NCBI GenBank assembly: GCA_964547645.1
Contig: CAZJOM010000015.1
Location: forward strand, 1 to 61,372
DNA: 61,372 nt
From: SZUA-430 sp964547645
GTDB taxonomy: Bacteria; Pseudomonadota; Alphaproteobacteria; Micropepsales; Micropepsaceae
Direction of reading: 5' to 3'
Under the pieces are notes generated by a model that did not search any database, had not been told where the DNA came from, and was given only the letters and a program-made list of their open reading frames with translations. The translations under genes were made by a program, and so were the position numbers. Positions 55,961-61,372 of the stretch are shown here, in pieces (the first letter of the stretch is position 1; each line of letters opens with the position of its first letter).

Positions 55961-58744
55961 TTATGGATGCGCGCGAGGGTCGGCAAGCCCAGGCGCATGC
56001 AGAAAGTCCTTAACGGTCGCAATGGCTTCGGCAATCCCCACACGTTGCACCTCGACCCCCGGCGGCAGGCCCGACAGCAGCCTGCTCGGTGTGCGCGCAT
56101 CGAGCAGCACGAACACGCCGCGATCCGATGCCCGCCGGATCAACCGGCCGAACCCCTGCGCTAGTCGCAAGCGTGTCAGCTGATCGTCATAGCCCTTGCC
56201 AAACGCCGCCCGGCGCGCCTTGTGCAGAATGTCGGGCCGGGGCCACGGCACTCGCTCGAACACGACCAGCCGCAGCGAGCGCCCCGGCACGTCCACGCCG
56301 TCGCGCAGCGCGTCCGTGCCCAACAAACACGAATCCTCGTCCTCGCGGAACAAGTCGACCAGGGACCCCGTGTCGAGCCCATCGACATGCTGCGCATAGA
56401 GCGGCACGCCTTGTGCACTCAATGTCCCCGCAATCGAACGATAGGTGTGCCGCAACGACCGGATCGAGGTGAAGAGACCGAGCGCCCCGCCCCCCGCCGC
56501 CAGGAAGAGATCGCGATAAGCCCCGGCCATCAAGTCCGCATCGCGGTTCAAATCACGTACGACCAACACCCGCGTCTGCCGTCCATAGTCGAACGGCGAG
56601 GCAAATGCCGCGCGCACCGGCGGCGTCACCAAGTGAGCGGCACCCGTGCGGATCTCAGCCGACCGCCAGCCGTCGGCCGCTACTTCTTCTTCCGGCGGCC
56701 GATCGCGCAAGGTCGCCGAGGTGATGAACGCACCGTGCGACGGCTCCAACACCTCGGCCGCGAACGCCACGGTTGGGTCGATCGAATGGCGGTAGAAGCC
56801 GATATCGGTGTCGCGTCCGTCGAACCGCTCGACACCCAGCCAATCGACATTCCCACCCGGCGGGAGTTCGCCGACCGCCCCAAGCGCCTGGGTCCAATTC
56901 GGCAATTGCAACTTCGCGCGCCGCTCGATCCCGCGCAGCGCTGCTTCCGCGCGCATACGATGCTGGCCGATCGGCTCGCCGCCATCCTCGCGCAACAGCG
57001 TGCGCAACATGGTGGAAAGGTCGTTGAGCGGCTTCACCAAGGCCTTAAACGCCGCTTGCAGCTCGCGCGCCGCCTCCGCCAATGCCGGTGTCGCGGGCGC
57101 CACCTCGCACTCCAAGCCGTACGGCGAACTCACATCCTCCGATCGCGCCCGCACCTGCGCTCGCACGGCGCTCAGAAACTTCTCCATCGCTCCGCGCGGC
57201 GCTTCGTTCGCAACCCGGGTCAACCAACCATCGCCAGGCAGCGCCAGCGCCAGTTGCGCGACCTCCTGCAACAGGTCGATGCCTTCGACCTCGCTCTCGA
57301 ACACCGGCGTCAGCCGCTCGACGAGCCCACGCCCACGCCGCGCACTACGACCCTCTGCGCCGCGCAGCCAACGCCGCAACTCCGCGCCTTCCCATCCTGT
57401 TATGTGAACCGCAAAGAAGCTATCCGCCGCATCGAAGATGTGATGCCCCTCGTCGAACACATAGCGCAGCGGCGAGACCGTACGCTCTTCCGGATCGAGA
57501 TCGACCAGCGCTGCGTTGCGCGCCGCCTCCACCATTGTCAACGCGTGATTGGCGACAACCACACGGCTAGCCCGCGTCTTGCGCACCGTGCGCTCCAAGA
57601 AGCAGCGCCGGTAATGCGGACACGCCGCGTAGATGCACTCGCCATGCCGGTCCGTCAGCGCGTTCGCAAAGCCCGGATGCGGCCACGCCCATGCTGGAAA
57701 GTCGCCGCCCTGCAGATCGCCGTTCTTCGTCGCCGTCAGCCAGCGCGCGACTAGGCCCAGCGCCACTGTCTCCCGCTCGATCAGCACCGGCAATCGCCCC
57801 GACGCCTCTTCGAAATTGAGAAGGCAAACGTAATTCTCGCGCCCCTTGCGAACGGTGACTTTCTCCGCGCGCTCCGCTTCATCGGGATAAACCCGCATCA
57901 GCTCCTGCGCGATCTGGCGCTGCAGGTTCTTCGTGTAGGTCGAAATCCAAACGGTCCCGTCGTTCCGCTCCGCCCACAGCGTCGCTGGCGCGAGATACCC
58001 CGCGGTCTTGCCCAGCCCAGTGCCCGCTTCCGCCAGCACGATCGACGGCTCACCCTCTTGCGCCCTCGGCCGAAACGCCTGCGCGGCCAGTGCCGCATAA
58101 TCGGACTGCGTGCGCCGCGACTCAGCTCCCGATCCCACGATCGCACTCAGATGTGCACGGGCCTCCTCCGGCGAAATCGGCATACTTCCCGGTTGCCCGA
58201 GCGGCGGCGCATCTTCCCATTCCGGCAGATCGCGCCATACGTCCATGCGCGGCGACGCCTTCGCGCGCCCTTCCGGATCCATGCGTTCCAGCAGCAACGG
58301 CGCCCACGCCCAGCGCGACAGCCCCATCGCTGCCGCAACCCGTGCCGCCATCGGCCGGCCCGGCACGTTCGCAGCCTCCTCTAGCAACATCTCCGCCGCC
58401 TGACGAAGCACACTCGCCTGCTCCGGCAAGCTCACCGGATGCTCGAGCTTCAGCGCCCGCGCCAACGCCGTCACGCTGGGCGCGATCGGTTGCGCCGGAC
58501 GCACGAACGCGAACAGTTCCAACACGTCGAAATGCATGGCCCTGGGCTCGGACTTCGCCTGCCCGAGCCGCTGCAGTGTCAACCGCGTATGTGCCGTCAA
58601 GTGCGCCACGGCCGACGCGGCGGCCAACGCCTGCTCCACTGACGGCTGCTCGAACCGCCCGTCGCCATGCGCGATCACCGCGCGGCGGAACGTCGCGACA
58701 AGCACGGGAAATGCATCAAGTGACGTGAACGAAGCCGATTCCAT
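55961..58744 (-). CDS. dinG: DinG-type Fe-S ATP-dependent DNA helicase
   Basis: From the ATG at 58744 the protein has 927 residues. It has Walker A AEAGTGLGKT (238-247) and DEGH (431-434). Four cysteines typical of the XPD/DinG iron-sulfur domain are present (C307, C370, C375, C381, in YVCLL and ECIYAACPHYRRC). Motif III SATL and a C-terminal QGFGRLIRR motif VI follow. The N-terminal 200 residues are an alpha-helical extension common in alphaproteobacterial versions. It unwinds forked DNA and R-loops. It is the first gene of the operon that continues with the TerB-like gene. A GTG at 58753 is the alternative start. Confidence 0.9.
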   Translation of the reverse strand: MESASFTSLDAFPVLVATFRRAVIAHGDGRFEQPSVEQALAAASAVAHLTAHTRLTLQRLGQAKSEPRAMHFDVLELFAFVRPAQPIAPSVTALARALKLEHPVSLPEQASVLRQAAEMLLEEAANVPGRPMAARVAAAMGLSRWAWAPLLLERMDPEGRAKASPRMDVWRDLPEWEDAPPLGQPGSMPISPEEARAHLSAIVGSGAESRRTQSDYAALAAQAFRPRAQEGEPSIVLAEAGTGLGKTAGYLAPATLWAERNDGTVWISTYTKNLQRQIAQELMRVYPDEAERAEKVTVRKGRENYVCLLNFEEASGRLPVLIERETVALGLVARWLTATKNGDLQGGDFPAWAWPHPGFANALTDRHGECIYAACPHYRRCFLERTVRKTRASRVVVANHALTMVEAARNAALVDLDPEERTVSPLRYVFDEGHHIFDAADSFFAVHITGWEGAELRRWLRGAEGRSARRGRGLVERLTPVFESEVEGIDLLQEVAQLALALPGDGWLTRVANEAPRGAMEKFLSAVRAQVRARSEDVSSPYGLECEVAPATPALAEAARELQAAFKALVKPLNDLSTMLRTLLREDGGEPIGQHRMRAEAALRGIERRAKLQLPNWTQALGAVGELPPGGNVDWLGVERFDGRDTDIGFYRHSIDPTVAFAAEVLEPSHGAFITSATLRDRPPEEEVAADGWRSAEIRTGAAHLVTPPVRAAFASPFDYGRQTRVLVVRDLNRDADLMAGAYRDLFLAAGGGALGLFTSIRSLRHTYRSIAGTLSAQGVPLYAQHVDGLDTGSLVDLFREDEDSCLLGTDALRDGVDVPGRSLRLVVFERVPWPRPDILHKARRAAFGKGYDDQLTRLRLAQGFGRLIRRASDRGVFVLLDARTPSRLLSGLPPGVEVQRVGIAEAIATVKDFLHAPGLADPRAHP

Positions 58745-58790
58745 ACGCTCCACTATGCCCCGCCGTTGACGTCGAACCTAGCCGCACATA

Positions 58791-58872
58791 TCCCTGGGAC
58801 CGCGGGCTTCCAGCCCGCTCATTCAACGTCTCAACAACAAAAAAGGGCGGGCAGGATGCCCGCGCTCCCAGG
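58791..58872. repeat. Long-armed REP-like inverted repeat, copy 2
   Basis: Arms at about 58791-58820 and 58843-58872 share the core CCTGGGA(C/G)CGCGGGC(T/A)TCC with the element at 10550-10653. It fills the gap between the divergent dinG and lysK genes and ends at the first possible lysK ATG. Confidence 0.8.
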
Positions 58873-58896
58873 ATGACCTCCCGCCGAGACCTCGCA

Positions 58897-60462
58897 ATGG
58901 CCGCCAAGGCCTGGCCCTTCGAAGAAGCGCGCAAGCTGCTTGAGCGCGTGCAACGCGACGAGGCCGCGGGCAAAAAGAAGCCCTATGTCTTGTTCGAGAC
59001 GGGTTACGGCCCCTCCGGCCTACCGCATATCGGCACCTTCGGCGAAGTCGCGCGCACGACCTGGGTACGCCGCGCATTCCAAGAAATCTCCGACAAGCCG
59101 ACGCGCCTGATCGCGTTCTCCGACGACATGGACGGCATGCGCAAGGTGCCGGACAACGTCCCGAACCAAGACATGCTGCGCGAGCACATGCAAAAGCCGT
59201 TGACCTCGGTCCCCGACCCCTTCGGCACGCACGAAAGCTTCGCCCATCACAACAATGCGATGCTGCGCTCGTTCCTCGACGGCTTCGGCTTCGAATACGA
59301 ATTCATGTCGGCAACCGACGCCTATAAGTCCGGCAAGTTCGACGCGATGCTGCTGAAAGCGCTCAGCGTCTACGACAAGATCATGGCGATCATGCTGCCC
59401 ACGCTGGGTGAAGAGCGCCGCAAGACCTACAGCCCCTTCCTGCCGATCTCGCCGAAGAGCGGCCGCGTACTCTACGTGCCGCTGAAGCGTCACGACGCGA
59501 ACGCCGGCACGATCACCTTTGACGACGAAGACGGCGAAGAGATCACACAAACCGTCACCGGCGGCCGGGCCAAGATGCAGTGGAAGCCCGACTTCGGTAT
59601 GCGCTGGGCCGCGCTCGGCATCGATTTCGAAATGTTCGGCAAGGACCACCTGCCGAACCAACCGCTCTACGCAAAAATCTGCAAGGCACTCGGCGTCGAA
59701 CCGCCAGTCAACTTCGTCTACGAACTATTCCTCGACGAAGTCGGCGAGAAGATTTCGAAGTCGAAGGGCAACGGCATCGCCGTCGAGCAATGGCTGACCT
59801 ATTCGGCGCCGGAGAGCCTCGCGCTCTTTATGTACAACAAGCCGAAGACCGCCAAGCGCCTCTACTTCGACGCGATCCCCAAAGAGGTCGACGACTACGT
59901 CGCGCACCTCGACAAGTATCAGAACCAAAACGAAGCCGAGCGTTTGGAGAACCCGGTCTGGCATCTCCATGCCGGCAACCCGCCGCAAGAGCCGTGGCCC
60001 GTCTCATTCGCGCTGCTCCTGAACCTCGTCTCGGCGTCTGCTGCGTCGACGCCGGAAATCCTCTGGGGCTTCATCCGCCAGTATGCGCCGCACGCGAACC
60101 CAAAGGACAACCCATCCCTCGACCGCCTGGTCGGTTACGCGATCCGCTACTACGAGGACTTCGTGAAGCCGAAGAAGAAGTACCGCGCCCCGACTGATAA
60201 AGAACGCGCCGCGATGGAGGACTTGGCCGCCATCTTCGACACCATGCCCGGCGTGACCGACGGCGAGGCCGTTCAATTCCAGGTGTACGAAGTCGGCAAG
60301 AAGCACCAATTCGAACCGCTGCGCGACTGGTTCAAAGGCCTCTACGAAGTCCTCTTCGGCCAAGAACAAGGCCCCCGCTTCGGCTCCTTCGCGGCTCTTT
60401 ACGGTGTGACGAACACCGCCAAACTCATCCGCGAAGGCCTGACTGGCAAGTTTCTGGCCTGA
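58897..60462 (+). CDS. lysK: Class I lysyl-tRNA synthetase
   Basis: The 521-residue protein begins MAAKAWPFEEARKLLERV. It has the class I HIGH-type motif GPSGLPHIGTF (near residue 37-47) and KISKSKG in place of KMSKS (near residue 285), with an alpha-helical-cage C-terminal anticodon-binding region. It charges tRNA-Lys. Class I LysRS replaces the class II enzyme in many alphaproteobacteria. The ATG at 58873 would add MTSRRDLA but lies at the edge of a REP-like element, so the ATG at 58897 is preferred. Confidence 0.93.
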   Translation: MAAKAWPFEEARKLLERVQRDEAAGKKKPYVLFETGYGPSGLPHIGTFGEVARTTWVRRAFQEISDKPTRLIAFSDDMDGMRKVPDNVPNQDMLREHMQKPLTSVPDPFGTHESFAHHNNAMLRSFLDGFGFEYEFMSATDAYKSGKFDAMLLKALSVYDKIMAIMLPTLGEERRKTYSPFLPISPKSGRVLYVPLKRHDANAGTITFDDEDGEEITQTVTGGRAKMQWKPDFGMRWAALGIDFEMFGKDHLPNQPLYAKICKALGVEPPVNFVYELFLDEVGEKISKSKGNGIAVEQWLTYSAPESLALFMYNKPKTAKRLYFDAIPKEVDDYVAHLDKYQNQNEAERLENPVWHLHAGNPPQEPWPVSFALLLNLVSASAASTPEILWGFIRQYAPHANPKDNPSLDRLVGYAIRYYEDFVKPKKKYRAPTDKERAAMEDLAAIFDTMPGVTDGEAVQFQVYEVGKKHQFEPLRDWFKGLYEVLFGQEQGPRFGSFAALYGVTNTAKLIREGLTGKFLA

Positions 60463-60495
60463 CAAGCGGCGCGCGTTCGGCCTAAGCTTGGCCCC

Positions 60496-61278
60496 ATGAA
60501 GTGGTTTCGCGTCGCTGCCTTATGGTTGCTCCTCGCCGGCACGGCGCAGGCCGGCATTCCGCCCAAAGCGGAAACGGCCTATCTCGACGGTCGTTTTGTC
60601 AGCGCCGCCAACATCGCCGAAGCCGACGGCTCCGCCGAAGCGCTCACGTTCGCCGCCCGAGCACTGATCGCTGACGCGATTATGCGCGACGGCGTCTATT
60701 GCGAACCCTGCCTGAGCGTCGCCGAGACAATCGCTCAAAGCGCGATAGATCGCGATCCCAGATACGCCGAAGCGTACGTGCAGCTCGCGATCGCCATGGG
60801 CTTTCGCGGCCGCTTCTTGGGTGCCATGGATGCGCAGTCCGAACGCCTACCCGAGAAAGGCCGCCAAGCGATAGACAGGGCGCTCGAACTCAATCCTCTG
60901 AGCCCGTGGGCGAAAGCCTCACTCGGCGCCTGGCATTTGGAAATCGTCCACCGCGCTGGCCCCGTCCTCGCCGAAGTCACCTATGGTGCGAGCCGCAGCG
61001 AAGGCCTGAAAGCGTTTCGCGAAGCACTCGCCGACGATCCGGGAAACCTGCTTCTCCACTTCCACTTCGCGCTGTCGATTCTGGCGCTCGATGTCGACGA
61101 GTTCCGCACTGAAGCGCTACAGGCGCTTGAAGCCGGCTACAAAGATCCGCGCGGCGATGCCTTGACCCTGTTCACGCGCAAGCGCGCCGATGAGCTATTG
61201 GCCACTCTCAAAACCGGTAACACCAAAGACGTCGAAATCCTCGTCCGCAAATTTCAGGGCTACCCGTCGAAGCCTTAG
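60496..61278 (+). CDS. Secreted TPR-like repeat protein
   Basis: The 260-residue protein has a signal peptide (MKWFRVAALWLLLAGTAQA) and helical repeats of TPR character, such as AETIAQSAIDRDPRYAEAYVQLAIA, RQAIDRALELNPLSPWAKASLGAWH, and GLKAFREALADDPGNLLLHFHFAL. It also has a cysteine pair in YCEPCL. It is probably a periplasmic scaffold. It follows lysK by 33 bases and may be read from its promoter. Its stop overlaps that of the convergent gene at 61275. Confidence 0.78.
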   Translation: MKWFRVAALWLLLAGTAQAGIPPKAETAYLDGRFVSAANIAEADGSAEALTFAARALIADAIMRDGVYCEPCLSVAETIAQSAIDRDPRYAEAYVQLAIAMGFRGRFLGAMDAQSERLPEKGRQAIDRALELNPLSPWAKASLGAWHLEIVHRAGPVLAEVTYGASRSEGLKAFREALADDPGNLLLHFHFALSILALDVDEFRTEALQALEAGYKDPRGDALTLFTRKRADELLATLKTGNTKDVEILVRKFQGYPSKP

Positions 61279-61372
61279 CTTCGTGCCCAGACGATCCGCG
61301 CCACCCATTCGACGCCCGCGCGCTCCACCACCCGATCCGGCAGCGATGGATTGAGCGACTTCAACTCCACGC
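61275..61372 (-). CDS. C-terminal fragment of an unidentified gene (continues beyond window)
   Basis: The frame is open from the right edge to the TAA at 61275, giving about 32 codons. The readable end includes LNPSLPDRVVERAGVEW and closes with VARIVWARS. Codon use is typical of the region and the stop lies back-to-back with the preceding gene's stop. I cannot assign a family from this fragment. Confidence 0.5.
   Translation of the reverse strand, partial: VELKSLNPSLPDRVVERAGVEWVARIVWARS

Noticed and set aside
56222..57754. 510-codon plus-strand frame opposite the DinG helicase
   Set aside because: Antisense shadow of a gene with all DinG motifs, rich in Arg and His as expected for the complementary frame.
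1..61372. CRISPR arrays, tRNA or rRNA genes, complete insertion sequences, prophage genes
   Set aside because: None seen by eye: no regularly spaced direct repeats, no transposase or integrase frames, no rRNA-like stretches. tRNA absence was not tested by a covariance search.

Overview
The window is high-GC DNA from an alphaproteobacterium (order not resolved). This rests on the gene content: class I lysyl-tRNA synthetase, the 'ligase-associated' DNA repair genes, the PrkA-YeaH-SpoVR stress module, class B flavin monooxygenases, a DECR-type dienoyl-CoA reductase and many GTG/ATG starts with 4-base gene overlaps. It is draft sequence: a 100-N gap at 2180-2279 is flanked by the same 55 bases on each side. 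No rRNA, tRNA, CRISPR array or intact insertion sequence was recognised.

Layout. 1-3400: 3' part of pdeM, a 64-bp palindrome, a small secreted protein, and a TetR regulator divergent from a Baeyer-Villiger-type monooxygenase with a palindromic operator candidate between them. 3405-7253: a visibly more AT-rich accessory insert. It holds a two-gene putative defence module (an HD-phosphohydrolase/PRTase-CE fusion plus a 129-aa partner) that abuts a toxin-antitoxin pair whose toxin is cut off after 29 codons. 7287-24137: a triple cold-shock-domain protein, a VIT-type transporter, SDRs, TPR proteins, a hybrid histidine kinase, a secreted Cys-rich triple-repeat protein, a fatty-acid desaturase, a NarL-type two-component pair, an outer-membrane protein, HrpB and an MBL-fold hydrolase. 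24112-29666: the repair block, with the ligase-associated DEXH helicase on the minus strand and RidA, ligase-associated exonuclease and a ligase-like protein on the plus strand. The ligase-like protein keeps the N-terminal DNA-binding and C-terminal OB regions but lacks the whole nucleotidyltransferase domain. 29676-43895: metabolic genes, including an esterase-quinone oxidoreductase pair, a D-aminoacylase-like amidohydrolase, an M13 metallopeptidase, a five-gene minus-strand operon (two flavin monooxygenases, an SMP-30-like lipoprotein, a cupin, a TetR regulator) and two overlapping thioesterases. 44059-52662: two related small exported proteins separated by twin TGTGA-N8-TCACA palindromes, then prkA-yeaH-alpha/beta hydrolase-spoVR on the minus strand, and a secreted vWA/peptidoglycan-binding protein reading away from prkA. 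52776-61372: GNAT, a compact minus operon (DinG helicase, TerB-like, sterol desaturase, SixA, SDR), lysK and a TPR protein.

The two observations I rate highest are the HD-PRTase-CE module, a candidate undescribed anti-phage system, and the adenylation-domainless 'ligase', which retains an open reading frame and translational coupling to its exonuclease partner. Two copies of a long-armed REP-like hairpin (10550-10653 and 58791-58872) and a palindromic insert inside the helicase gene point to dispersed palindromic elements in this genome.
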